Of a stretch of DNA of 64,000 bases, positions 19,157 through 27,446 are shown piece after piece. The DNA is taken from assembly GCA_031963465.1 (NCBI GenBank), contig JASSUG010000006.1, positions 132,185-196,184 of the forward strand, in the 5' to 3' direction. The notes under the pieces were generated by a model. It saw only the letters and a program-made list of their open reading frames with translations. It searched no databases and was not told where the DNA came from. The DNA is from Mycoavidus cysteinexigens_B. GTDB lineage: Bacteria; Pseudomonadota; Gammaproteobacteria; Burkholderiales; Burkholderiaceae. Numbering within the stretch: the first letter of the stretch is position 1; every line of letters starts with the position of its first letter. A program made the position numbers and the translations under genes.

Positions 19157-19573
19157 ATGTTAGCGAAAAACTTTATGTTTGAAATACTCGAGAAATATCA
19201 AAATTCAATTGCTGGATTAATTGCTATTACGGGATGGATTGTGTCCTATCAATTCGGTGTCCTTAGAGACCGTAAGAACAAACAGCGTGACCTCATTACC
19301 GACCATTTACTAGACGCCTATCGAAAACTAGAGTCTGCGTCTAACCGAGAAAAATTGACGGATAGTCAAATCGCTAATGTTGAATCTGCCATAGCAGATA
19401 TTCAGATTTTTGGTTCAGAAGAACTCATCGTCACCATAGATAAATTCATGGAAGAATTTGTTGTGAATAAAAACATCGATTTAAGCGGAATTTTATCGCT
19501 GTTGCGTGAAGATATACGGCATGCACTTCATTTACCCTGGACCAATAACACATTGCGTCATTTCCGACTATAA
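19157..19573 (+). CDS. Small membrane-anchored protein of unknown function
   Basis: 138 residues. One hydrophobic segment (SIAGLIAITGWIVSYQFGV, about residues 17-35) is followed by a basic stretch (RDRKNKQRD) and a mostly helical soluble tail. The shape suggests a single-pass inner-membrane protein with a cytoplasmic C-terminus. A second ATG at 19175 would shorten it by six residues; neither start has a clear ribosome site. I recognise no family. It sits between a glycosyltransferase and pabB, both on the minus strand, with no obvious partner. Confidence 0.6.
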   Translation: MLAKNFMFEILEKYQNSIAGLIAITGWIVSYQFGVLRDRKNKQRDLITDHLLDAYRKLESASNREKLTDSQIANVESAIADIQIFGSEELIVTIDKFMEEFVVNKNIDLSGILSLLREDIRHALHLPWTNNTLRHFRL

Positions 19574-19613
19574 ATATTGGGTTGCACAATACAGGCAATG
19601 ACTGGCTAGCTGA

Positions 19614-21572
19614 CTAAGCCAGTTTTGCCTCTAATGCCCCATGTAATGCATTACAAACAATCATCTTTTCTGCCCGATACAAATCATTGAGCGTAAGCAC
19701 ACGCTCAGTGGCATCCCAGGTTGCATCTTCAAGTAAGGCTGCGCGCATGATGCCAGGCAAAAGCCCACTTTTAACCGGCGGCGTCACCCAACGATCTTTA
19801 AGTTTAATAAAGATATTACTACGCGCTCCTTCAGTGACCTCGCCGCGTGTATTACAAAACAGCAAATCAAATGCATTAAGGCGCTTAGCTTCAGTCTGAG
19901 CACGCTCATAGCTTGCGCGTACGGTTGTCTTATAACGTAACCATACATCGCCTGCCGCCACAGGCTCAAAACCCATGTCCACCGCAAGCAGCACTTTGAC
20001 GGGTTGATGCAGTGAAACAAATGGCATATTTGTGATTTCAATCTTGCCATATTTACTTAAGGTCAGCCGCAGCCGCTGGGCTGAGTTTGCTGGCAAGGTC
20101 GCGATCGTCGCATCGAGTTCCGTGCGCAAGGCGTTAATATCCCAGTTAAAACCAAAATAATGCGCAGCTTCACGCAAACGCTGCCAATGCCGCGCAAGAT
20201 GACGCACCCCGTGCTCGCGTGTTGCGTACATCGTCTCAATCAGCGCAAAACCTGGATCCATCTCAGTTAGAAAACGAGCTTTTAATCTACATTCAGCGTA
20301 TTCATCGGCTACGACGCTATCGTATACAATTCCCGCCCCGATCCCTAGGCGGCCATCGCGCAGGCCGTCAGAGCGCCGCGCCCCGAGAGTCAAGGTGCGA
20401 ATTGCCACCGATAGACAGAAATTGCTGCTGGCCGGCATGGATCCATTAGGCAGCGCTGGCAGAGAGGGCAAAGGTACTTGACTGAATGAGGTCGCAGCTG
20501 ACGACGATGCCGGTTTTAACGAAGGCGCATCAAGCCAACCAATGGCTCCGGTATAGATGCCACGCGCCGTACTCTCAAGTGCGTGAATCAATTGCATCGC
20601 ACGATATTTGGGGGCGCCAGTAATCGAGCCCGATGGAAAAAGCGCACGTATAATCGCGGCAAAATCAACCTCCGCACGCAATTGCGCGGTTACGGTCGAG
20701 GTCATTTGCCAAACCGTCGGATGTGGCTCAACCGCAAATAGGGCGGGTACTTGCACCGAGCCAGTCTGTGCAATACGGCCAAGATCATTGCGCAGCAAAT
20801 CAACAATCATTAGATTTTCTGCGCAGGTTTTCGGGTCAGAAGCTAACGTAGTGGCGGCAGCGGTATCTGCTAACGCTTCATGCACGCGGGCAGCTGTGCC
20901 TTTCATCGGCTGGGCGGTGATTTTTCCTGCTTGGTGACGCAAGAAAAGTTCCGGCGAGCAAGAAATAAGCCAGCGATCATTGGGCAGCGCAATGAGTGCG
21001 CCGTAGCGTACCGGTTGACGCTCGCGTAAGCGCCGATACAAGCCAACAGGTGATCCGAAAGCTTTGAAATTCAGCCTATATGTGTAATTGATTTGATACG
21101 TATCCCCGGCACGCAATGCCGCCTGGATAGAGGAAAGCGCCTGCTTAAAATCAGCCTCATCGACGCTCGCGTGGAGATCGGCAATACCGGCCACGCTCGG
21201 CTCACGAGCCGCTGCATCACGCATGGCCAGCCATGCGTCAGCTTCATGCCGCGCCAGATGTGCGCACTCACGAAATAACAAGAACCGAAATGACGGCGTG
21301 GTGGCGCTACCCTGGTTTGGTTCAGCCGATTCTGTTTGCTTGAGCTGCGCCCGCACACCCCACTCATAGTCAGCTAGTGCAACCGCATGCAGCCCAGCGC
21401 GCAAATCAGCGTCTACGGCATGACACACAGAATCCCAATCGCCTATCTCAACGCATATACGTTGATGCGCTAAATCGGTGTACAGGCGACTCGTAGGGGT
21501 TACCTCGCTCGCGTCACAATCATCGAGCAAGGCAAAGCAATCAGCGTTCGTTAAATCCGTGATTGCCATCAT
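19614..21572 (-). CDS. pabB: Fused aminodeoxychorismate synthase component I / aminodeoxychorismate lyase (PabB-PabC)
   Basis: 652 residues. The first about 430 form a chorismate-binding PabB domain with PSGSITGAPKYRAMQ, the AENLMIVDLLRNDLGRI stretch and GAGIVYDSVADEY-like ending. The remainder, from about FALIETMYATREHGVRHL, is a PabC-type PLP lyase domain (class IV aminotransferase fold) with NTRGEVTEGARSNIFI and SGLLPGIMR. Together they would convert chorismate (with a PabA glutaminase encoded elsewhere) to 4-aminobenzoate for folate. Such fusions are common in Burkholderiaceae. The central linker is Ser/Ala/Pro-rich (about residues 365-390). ATG codons at 21572 and 21569 are adjacent; TAGGTGAG just upstream is a fair ribosome site. 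It lies downstream of dnaJ on the same strand with a 72-base gap. Confidence 0.92.
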   Translation of the reverse strand: MMAITDLTNADCFALLDDCDASEVTPTSRLYTDLAHQRICVEIGDWDSVCHAVDADLRAGLHAVALADYEWGVRAQLKQTESAEPNQGSATTPSFRFLLFRECAHLARHEADAWLAMRDAAAREPSVAGIADLHASVDEADFKQALSSIQAALRAGDTYQINYTYRLNFKAFGSPVGLYRRLRERQPVRYGALIALPNDRWLISCSPELFLRHQAGKITAQPMKGTAARVHEALADTAAATTLASDPKTCAENLMIVDLLRNDLGRIAQTGSVQVPALFAVEPHPTVWQMTSTVTAQLRAEVDFAAIIRALFPSGSITGAPKYRAMQLIHALESTARGIYTGAIGWLDAPSLKPASSSAATSFSQVPLPSLPALPNGSMPASSNFCLSVAIRTLTLGARRSDGLRDGRLGIGAGIVYDSVVADEYAECRLKARFLTEMDPGFALIETMYATREHGVRHLARHWQRLREAAHYFGFNWDINALRTELDATIATLPANSAQRLRLTLSKYGKIEITNMPFVSLHQPVKVLLAVDMGFEPVAAGDVWLRYKTTVRASYERAQTEAKRLNAFDLLFCNTRGEVTEGARSNIFIKLKDRWVTPPVKSGLLPGIMRAALLEDATWDATERVLTLNDLYRAEKMIVCNALHGALEAKLA

Positions 21573-21644
21573 CTCACCTAAAAAGCCCCCTTAACGTCAC
21601 GGCATCCGTCAATATTAGGTCTGCGCAACGTAAAGGTTTGAGGC

Positions 21645-22769
21645 TTATTCGAAAAAGCTTTTGACGCGATCGAACCAGCCTTTGCTTTGCGGGTTATGCC
21701 GCGCGCCGCCATCTGCTAACGATTGCTCAAACTGCTTAAGCAATGCCCGTTGGTCGTCGGTGAGTTTAACTGGGGTTTCAACTTGCACGTGCACGTAGAG
21801 ATCACCCGCCACATTGGAACGCACACCTTTAATACCTTTACTGCGCAAGCGGAAAGTTTTACCTGGCTGCGTGCCTTCCGGTACGTTAAAGTTCGCGCGT
21901 CCATGCAGAGTGGGTACTTCTATGTCCCCGCCCAGAGCCGCCGTGGTAAATGGAATCGGCATCTGGCAATGCAAATCGTCACCATCACGCTCAAAAACGG
22001 AATGTGGCTTGATATGAATTTCTACATATAAATCCCCCGGCGGACCACCATTTAGGCCAGGCTCGCCATTACCTGATGAGCGGATACGCATACCATCATT
22101 AATGCCGGCGGGAATATTGACGGCCAGGGTCTTATTTTTTTTGATTTTACCGGCACCGTGACAAGAGTTACATGGCTGGGCAATATAGTTACCGCTACCA
22201 TGGCATTTTGGGCAGGCTTGCTGAACGCTGAAAAATCCTTGCGACATCCGCACAGCACCCGTGCCTGAGCAACCTGGACAGGTCTGTGGTTTGGTGCCGG
22301 CCGCAGCCCCCGAGCCACTGCAGGTCGTGCATGACTCCCAGGAGGGTACTCGAATTTGGGTTTCGTAGCCACGAGCAGCCTGCTCAAGTGAAATTTCCAT
22401 GCCATACCGTAAATCGGCGCCTCGATACACGCGCGAACCACCGGCCTGGCCACGTCCTTGGCCACCGCCAAAAATATCGCCAAAGATGTCGCCAAAGGCA
22501 TCCGCAAAACCACCGAAACCTTGCTGCCCGCCCCCCATATTGGGGTCAACGCCAGCATGACCGTATTGATCATAGGCTGCGCGTTTTTGCGGGTCGGAGA
22601 GCATTTCATAGGCTTCTTTGACCTCTTTAAAATGCGCTTCTGAGTCTTTATTATCTGGGTTACGGTCCGGGTGATGCTTCATCGCAAGCTTACGATACGC
22701 TTTCTTGATTTCGTCATCGCTTGCGTTTTTGGTAATCCCCAAAACGTCGTAGTAATTCCGTTTCGCCAT
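21645..22769 (-). CDS. dnaJ: Chaperone DnaJ (Hsp40)
   Basis: 374 residues, normal full length. It has the J domain (residues 1-70) with the HPD tripeptide in MKHHPDRNP, then a Gly/Phe-rich linker, then four CxxCxGxG zinc motifs (CTTCSGSG, CPGCSGTG, CPKCHGSG, CNSCHGAG), and the C-terminal substrate-binding domain. It stimulates the DnaK ATPase and delivers clients. It follows dnaK with a 134-base gap containing a strong hairpin. A small inverted repeat (TTCGCT/AGCGAA, about 22782-22800) lies just upstream of the start, which has only a weak Shine-Dalgarno. Confidence 0.98.
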   Translation of the reverse strand: MAKRNYYDVLGITKNASDDEIKKAYRKLAMKHHPDRNPDNKDSEAHFKEVKEAYEMLSDPQKRAAYDQYGHAGVDPNMGGGQQGFGGFADAFGDIFGDIFGGGQGRGQAGGSRVYRGADLRYGMEISLEQAARGYETQIRVPSWESCTTCSGSGAAAGTKPQTCPGCSGTGAVRMSQGFFSVQQACPKCHGSGNYIAQPCNSCHGAGKIKKNKTLAVNIPAGINDGMRIRSSGNGEPGLNGGPPGDLYVEIHIKPHSVFERDGDDLHCQMPIPFTTAALGGDIEVPTLHGRANFNVPEGTQPGKTFRLRSKGIKGVRSNVAGDLYVHVQVETPVKLTDDQRALLKQFEQSLADGGARHNPQSKGWFDRVKSFFE

Positions 22770-22828
22770 ATTGATTCAGGATTCGCTTAAATTTTTAGCG
22801 AACCGCTCCATGTCTACAAATAAGATTT

Positions 22829-22856
22829 GCCCGGCGAACCGAAAGGTTCACCAGGC
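22829..22856 (-). terminator. Strong hairpin between dnaK and dnaJ
   Basis: On the minus strand GCCTGGTGAACC, loop TTTC, GGTTCGCCGGGC gives a 12-bp stem with two G-U pairs, followed by AAATCTTATTTG. It sits 48 bases after the dnaK stop. It may be a partial terminator or RNA-processing site that lowers dnaJ relative to dnaK. The following T-run is poor, so complete termination is unlikely. Confidence 0.6.
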
Positions 22857-22903
22857 ATTGTTGATGTGGCTTTCAATTAAAGCACGCGCTCTTTCAGCAG
22901 GCT

Positions 22904-24838
22904 TTAGTCTTTCTTAACTTCTGTGAAATCAGCATCAACCACATCTTCTTTCGAACCACCGGCCTCTGCCTGAGCCGCTCCGGCTGACTCGCCTGCCGCC
23001 TGATCTGCTTGCATATTGGCATACATTTTTTCACCCAGCTTTTGTGAAACTTGGGCGAGCGCTTCAATCTTTGCGTCGAACTCCGCTTTATCCGCATCGC
23101 TACGCTTTAACGTCTCTTCAAGCGCTTTTAATGCGTCCTCAATGCTAGTCTTCTCGCTAGCATCAAGCTTATCGCCATGCTCAGCCAGCGCTTTCTTGGT
23201 GCTATGTGCTAAGGCATCGCCTTGATTGCGCGTATCGGCCAATTCGCGCAGCTTCTGGTCTTCAACAGCATTGGCTTCAGCGTCTTTCACCATTTGTTCA
23301 ATTTCAGCTTCAGACAACCCTGAGTTGGCTTTGATCGTGACCTTGTTTTCTTTGCCAGTTGCCTTATCTTTAGCCGACACATGCAAAATCCCATTGGCGT
23401 CAATATCGAAAGTCACTTCGATTTGCGGCAACCCACGCGGCGCAGGAGCAATGCCTTCAAGGTTAAATTCACCCAGCAATTTATTCACCGCAGCCATTTC
23501 ACGCTCGCCCTGGAACACTTTGATGGTCACCGCGGGCTGATTGTCATCGGCGGTTGAGAACACTTGTGAATATTTCGTAGGGATCGTGGTGTTCTTTTTA
23601 ATCATCTTGGTCATCACGCCACCCAGCGTTTCAATCCCAAGCGATAACGGCGTCACGTCGAGCAATAACACATCGGTACGATCCCCCGACAACACTTGAC
23701 CCTGAATCGCGGCGCCTACAGCGACAGCTTCATCTGGATTGACGTCACGGCGAGGTTCTCTACCGAAGAATTCTTTGACCTTCTCTTGCACTTTTGGCAT
23801 ACGCGTCATGCCGCCAACCAAAATAACGTCGTGAATCTCGCTCACTTTCACGCCCGCATCTTTGATCGCGGTACGGCATGGCTCGATCGTGCGTGTGATC
23901 AACTCCTCAACCAGTGCCTCAAGTTTGGCACGCGTAATCTTCATGTTCAGATGCTTAGGCCCGCTTGCATCCGCCGTAACATAGGGCAGGTTAATTTCGG
24001 TTTGTTGCAGACTCGAGAGCTCGATTTTGGCTTTTTCAGCAGCTTCTTTTAGGCGTTGCAACGCCAGCACATCTTTCGATAAATCAACGCCCTGCTCTTT
24101 TTTAAACTCGCCGATAATGTAGTCAATAATGCGCTGATCAAAGTCCTCACCACCCAGGAAAGTATCGCCGTTGGTCGACAGGACTTCAAATTGCATTTCG
24201 CCATCAACATCGGCTATTTCGATGATCGATACGTCAAAGGTGCCGCCACCTAAGTCATAAACGGCGATTTTACGATCGCCTTTTTCTTTTTTGTCCAACC
24301 CAAAAGCAAGCGCTGCCGCAGTAGGCTCGTTGATGATGCGCTTGACCTCAAGCCCAGCAATCCGGCCTGCGTCTTTGGTTGCTTGGCGCTGGCTGTCATT
24401 AAAGTAAGCAGGTACGGTGATAACCGCCTCAGTGACCGGCTCGCCTAGATAGTCTTCCGCCGTTTTTTTCATTTTGCGCAGGATTTCAGCCGAAATTTGT
24501 GGCGGCGCAAGTTTTTCGCCACGCACGTCAACCCAGGCATCATTATTATCTGCTTTAATGATTTTATAGGGCATTAAGCTAATGTCTTTTTGCACTTCTT
24601 TTTCTTCAAAACGCCGCCCAATCAAGCGCTTAACTGCGTAAATCGTATTACGTGGATTGGTCACGGCTTGCCGCTTAGCTGGCGCGCCGACAAAAATCTC
24701 ACCATCTTCCATATAAGCGACGATAGAAGGCGTGGTACGAGCGCCCTCTGAATTTTCAATTACTTTGACCTGATTGCCTTCCATCACTGAGACGCAAGAG
24801 TTGGTGGTGCCGAGGTCAATTCCGATAACTTTACCCAT
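22904..24838 (-). CDS. dnaK: Chaperone DnaK (Hsp70)
   Basis: 644 residues, full length. It starts MGKVIGIDLGTTNSCVSVM with the phosphate-1 loop and has the other Hsp70 signatures (IAVYDLGGGTFDVSI, VILVGGMTRMPKVQ), a substrate-binding domain, an Ala/Gly-rich tail and the acidic end VVDADFTEVKKD. It is the ATP-driven cytoplasmic chaperone that works with DnaJ and GrpE, whose genes flank it. AGGAG eight bases before the ATG is a good ribosome site. The 102-base gap to grpE contains a perfect palindrome with a sigma-32-like -35 core. Confidence 0.99.
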   Translation of the reverse strand: MGKVIGIDLGTTNSCVSVMEGNQVKVIENSEGARTTPSIVAYMEDGEIFVGAPAKRQAVTNPRNTIYAVKRLIGRRFEEKEVQKDISLMPYKIIKADNNDAWVDVRGEKLAPPQISAEILRKMKKTAEDYLGEPVTEAVITVPAYFNDSQRQATKDAGRIAGLEVKRIINEPTAAALAFGLDKKEKGDRKIAVYDLGGGTFDVSIIEIADVDGEMQFEVLSTNGDTFLGGEDFDQRIIDYIIGEFKKEQGVDLSKDVLALQRLKEAAEKAKIELSSLQQTEINLPYVTADASGPKHLNMKITRAKLEALVEELITRTIEPCRTAIKDAGVKVSEIHDVILVGGMTRMPKVQEKVKEFFGREPRRDVNPDEAVAVGAAIQGQVLSGDRTDVLLLDVTPLSLGIETLGGVMTKMIKKNTTIPTKYSQVFSTADDNQPAVTIKVFQGEREMAAVNKLLGEFNLEGIAPAPRGLPQIEVTFDIDANGILHVSAKDKATGKENKVTIKANSGLSEAEIEQMVKDAEANAVEDQKLRELADTRNQGDALAHSTKKALAEHGDKLDASEKTSIEDALKALEETLKRSDADKAEFDAKIEALAQVSQKLGEKMYANMQADQAAGESAGAAQAEAGGSKEDVVDADFTEVKKD

Positions 24839-24899
24839 TTAATTCTCCTAATCTTTTAAAGCTTTGTAAGCGTATTACTTACCTGTTTATTCAAACTAA

Positions 24900-24932
24900 C
24901 TTGAAAATAAGTACGATATGCTTATTTTCAAG
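24900..24932. promoter_or_regulatory. Perfect 12-bp inverted repeat with 9-base spacer upstream of dnaK
   Basis: CTTGAAAATAAG at 24900-24911, nine bases, then CTTATTTTCAAG at 24921-24932. The geometry (long arms, 9-base gap) recalls the HrcA operator CIRCE, but the arms are not the CIRCE arms TTAGCACTC/GAGTGCTAA. Each arm holds CTTGAAA, the sigma-32 -35 core, though no CCCCAT-like -10 follows at the right distance. It could be an operator, or a weak terminator for grpE, whose stop is eight bases upstream on the minus strand. Confidence 0.6.
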
Positions 24933-24940
24933 GTGTATTT

Positions 24941-25516
24941 TTACGCAAGGCCAGCGTGAGGCACAGGCGTTGGCGTAGAGTTCTTAAGCTCGCAAACAGT
25001 CACCAGCGCCGGGCGCAGGACACGCTCAGCAATCAGATAGCCTTTTTGCAAAACGGTAACGACTGTATTGGGTTCCTGCTCAGCACTGACCATTGAAATG
25101 GCTTGATGCAGATGCGGATCGAATTTCTCGCCAAGCGCTGGATTAATCGCCACGACACGCCCTTTTTCAAGCGCGTGATTAAACTGGCGCAGAGTCAGTT
25201 CAATCCCTTCGCGCACTTTGGCAATATCGCTTGAAGAATCGGTCAGAGCGGCTTCAAAACTGTCCAGCACAGGCAAAAGATGCTCAGCGAAACGCTCTAT
25301 TGCGAATTTATGTGCCTTTTCAACGTCCTCTTGGGCGCGGCGGCGCATATTTTCGGTTTCAGCCTTTGCACGCAGGTAATTTCCCTCGAGTTCGGTGATT
25401 TTTTCCAGCGCCTTGACAAGCGCCGGGTCAATCAGCGGGGTGCTTTCTTGCGGTATGGCCTCAGTCTTTGGCGCATCATCTAGCTGAATCGTTTGGTCAG
25501 GCTGCTTTTCTTCCAT
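24941..25516 (-). CDS. grpE: Nucleotide exchange factor GrpE
   Basis: 191 residues from the ATG beginning MEEKQPDQTIQ; a longer frame reaches 25558 but its extra residues (MCKIILLNWISRLN) are unlike GrpE. It has an acidic N-terminal tail, a long coiled-coil helix (about residues 40-95, LEKITELEGNYLRAKAETEN), then the four-helix and beta-wing part with GEKFDPHLHQAIS and VVTVLQKGYLIAERVLRPA. It releases ADP from DnaK. First gene of the grpE-dnaK-dnaJ run. Upstream lie a sigma-32-like promoter and a 9-bp inverted repeat. The ribosome site before this ATG is weak. Confidence 0.97.
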   Translation of the reverse strand: MEEKQPDQTIQLDDAPKTEAIPQESTPLIDPALVKALEKITELEGNYLRAKAETENMRRRAQEDVEKAHKFAIERFAEHLLPVLDSFEAALTDSSSDIAKVREGIELTLRQFNHALEKGRVVAINPALGEKFDPHLHQAISMVSAEQEPNTVVTVLQKGYLIAERVLRPALVTVCELKNSTPTPVPHAGLA

Positions 25517-25563
25517 ATTTAATCTGCTTATCCAGTTTAAAAGAATAATTTTACACAACGCAC

Positions 25564-25594
25564 GTATCCCGTTAAAGGAAGTTTTACGGGATAC
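25564..25594. promoter_or_regulatory. Inverted repeat in the grpE leader
   Basis: GTATCCCGT at 25564-25572 and ACGGGATAC at 25586-25594 form a perfect 9-bp repeat around 13 bases. It lies between the hemH stop and the grpE start, downstream of the proposed heat-shock promoter, so it would be in the grpE leader RNA. It could be a protein-binding site, a leader hairpin, or the hemH terminator, although no T-run follows. Confidence 0.5.
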
Positions 25595-25613
25595 AACTTT
25601 TATAAGAGCTTAT

Positions 25614-25640
25614 ATTTAGGGCCAAACCCTTTATTTCAAG
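25614..25640 (-). promoter_or_regulatory. Candidate sigma-32 heat-shock promoter for grpE
   Basis: On the minus strand CTTGAAA (25634-25640), 12 bases, then CCCTAAAT (25614-25621). This compares with CTTGAAA and CCCCATnT for sigma-32; the spacer is at the short end of the usual range. The -35 overlaps the hemH stop codon. The position, about 100 bases before grpE, fits. Confidence 0.5.
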
Positions 25641-26694
25641 AGGGGGCCAACGAATTTTGAGGGATCCAACCTTGCACGTGCACTTTGACCAATTCTGCTA
25701 GGCTAGCGATAAACGACGGCGCAGCATTCAGACATTGAATGTAATGATATTCCTCGCCTCCCGCCTGCAGAAAAATATCGCGCCCTTCCATGCCGATTTC
25801 TTCGAGCGTTTCTAAACAATCTGCCGGAAAGCCAGGACAAAATACATCAACCCTCTTTACCCCTGCCGCCCCTAACTCCTTGAGTACTAGTGCAGTATCA
25901 GGCTTGAGCCATTCAGCACGACCAAAGCGCGATTGAAACGTTAACAGAGATTCAGTTTCAGATAAATTCAATGCTTGCGCTAACAAGGTGGCGGTTAGCT
26001 GGCAGTGCATATAGTATGGATCACCTAAATCAATGATGCGCTTAGGCACGCCATGAAAGCTCAGCAGCAAGCGCCCCCCTAAGGCAAAATCCGGCTTGCC
26101 ATGCACCGCCCAATGAGCGCGTACCTGTGCCGCAAGTGCCGCAATATAAGGCGGAAAATCCGCATAGTGCCGAATCGTTCGCAATTCAGGCTGGTTGCGC
26201 ATATGCTGCAAAGCAGTAAACGCGCGATCAAAAGAGGAGGCGGTCGTGGCTGCGCAATATTGTGGATACATCGGCAGCAACAAGATACGCTCGATCCCTG
26301 CGCGCTTTAATTGGGTCAGCATAGCAGGGATAGTGCGTGCGCCATAGCGCATCGCGTATTCCACGCTGATCTCGTCACCTTGCGCTTTAAGGTGCTGTTG
26401 CAATGCTTTAGCCTGTTGCTCGGTATAGACTCGCAAAGGCGAGCCTTCCGGCAACCAGATTGACGCATATTTAGCCGCCACTGGGCGCCCGCGCAAGGGC
26501 AATATAAACAAGCGCAAAATCCATTGCCAGATCAATGCTGGAATTTCAATCACACGCGGATCAGATAAAAATTCGGCCAAATAACGCCTAACGGCGCGTG
26601 GCGTTGGCGCATCCGGGGTACCAAGATTAATCAACAAGACCGCAACACGCGATAAATGACTTGGGCGGGTCTGTGGTTCAAGCTCAAAATGCAT
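25636..26694 (-). CDS. hemH: Ferrochelatase
   Basis: 352 residues. It begins with LLINLGTPDAPTPRAVRRYL and has the metal-ligand His in LLSFHGVPKR, SLLTFQSRFGRAEWLKP, and the late Glu in CLETLEEIG: the full ferrochelatase pattern. It inserts Fe(II) into protoporphyrin IX as the last step of haem synthesis, on the inner face of the membrane. In Burkholderiaceae it commonly lies between hrcA/nadK and grpE, as here. It faces away from the DUF1640 gene at 26969. Confidence 0.97.
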   Translation of the reverse strand: MHFELEPQTRPSHLSRVAVLLINLGTPDAPTPRAVRRYLAEFLSDPRVIEIPALIWQWILRLFILPLRGRPVAAKYASIWLPEGSPLRVYTEQQAKALQQHLKAQGDEISVEYAMRYGARTIPAMLTQLKRAGIERILLLPMYPQYCAATTASSFDRAFTALQHMRNQPELRTIRHYADFPPYIAALAAQVRAHWAVHGKPDFALGGRLLLSFHGVPKRIIDLGDPYYMHCQLTATLLAQALNLSETESLLTFQSRFGRAEWLKPDTALVLKELGAAGVKRVDVFCPGFPADCLETLEEIGMEGRDIFLQAGGEEYHYIQCLNAAPSFIASLAELVKVHVQGWIPQNSLAPS

Positions 26695-26822
26695 CGGGAC
26701 AGACCATAAGGAATAAGGAAATGAACAAGATCAGCAATGATTTTTTTGAAAAACTGAGACGATCGCAAGATTTTTATATATAGCCTATTTTTCTATTTAC
26801 TCCTCACATAAATTAGTTTATA

Positions 26823-26842
26823 TTTATACTTAATGGTATAAA
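26823..26842. promoter_or_regulatory. Inverted repeat in the hemH / DUF1640 divergent region
   Basis: TTTATAC (26823-26829) and GTATAAA (26836-26842) form an exact 7-bp repeat with six bases between. It lies in the AT-rich 274-base gap between two divergent genes, and each arm resembles a -10 box. Operator or promoter function is a guess. Nothing else is seen in this gap. Confidence 0.3.
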
Positions 26843-26968
26843 TTATGGCTTGCTTCAAATCAAGTACTGAGTATGTGTACGAATACGCGTCAGTCAAGGC
26901 AATGCCAATAAATCATTAAGCTCACTATGCTACCTATGTTAAATTTGAAACGACTGAGGAACTACGTC

Positions 26969-27424
26969 ATGGCTATCGCTATATTTGACACACTAAAATT
27001 TGCTCAACGCCTGAAAGAAGCAGGCGTTGCAAGCGCTCGCGCAGAAGCTGAGGCAGAAGCCTTATCAGAGATATTTGCCGTCAACTTTCAAGAGCTGCCC
27101 ACCAAACAAGACTTGCAAGCTGTTAAAGGAGAATTACAGCATGAAATAAAAGAGGTGCACACTGAGATAAAGGATGTACGCACCGAAATAAAAGGAGTGC
27201 GCGATGAGATGCGCACTGAAATAAAAGGGCTGCGCAATGAGATACGCGCTGAAATAAATGATGTAAGAGTTGAAATAAAAGACCTGAAAAAAGATCTCTT
27301 GGTTTACCGCACCGAGGGGGATTCCAAGCTGGAAAAACTCGAACTGCGCTTAACCATTAAACTTACATTTATTATGGCGGCTCTGCTTGGCGCTGCGGCG
27401 GCACTGAGCAAATTTTTCAGTTGA
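26969..27424 (+). CDS. DUF1640 / CCDC90-like coiled-coil membrane protein
   Basis: 151 residues from the ATG at 26969, which has GAGGA ten bases upstream; an ATG at 26927 lacks a ribosome site and adds unlike residues. The N-terminus (FDTLKFAQRLKEAGVASARAEAEAEAL) matches DUF1640 proteins. A long coiled coil follows, made of near-repeats of EIK(D/G)VRTE/RDEM, and then a C-terminal membrane segment (TFIMAALLGAAAALSKFF). In bacteria the role is unknown; the eukaryotic relative MCUR1/CCDC90 is mitochondrial. A broken paralogue lies at 42644-42990, and the internal repeats make length variation likely. Confidence 0.8.
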   Translation: MAIAIFDTLKFAQRLKEAGVASARAEAEAEALSEIFAVNFQELPTKQDLQAVKGELQHEIKEVHTEIKDVRTEIKGVRDEMRTEIKGLRNEIRAEINDVRVEIKDLKKDLLVYRTEGDSKLEKLELRLTIKLTFIMAALLGAAAALSKFFS

Positions 27425-27446
27425 TCCAGGCAACCAAAGCTTACGA

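Noticed and set aside
24839..25640. CIRCE operator in the grpE-dnaK region
   Set aside because: The arms TTAGCACTC and GAGTGCTAA were looked for and not found; the palindromes present have other sequences.
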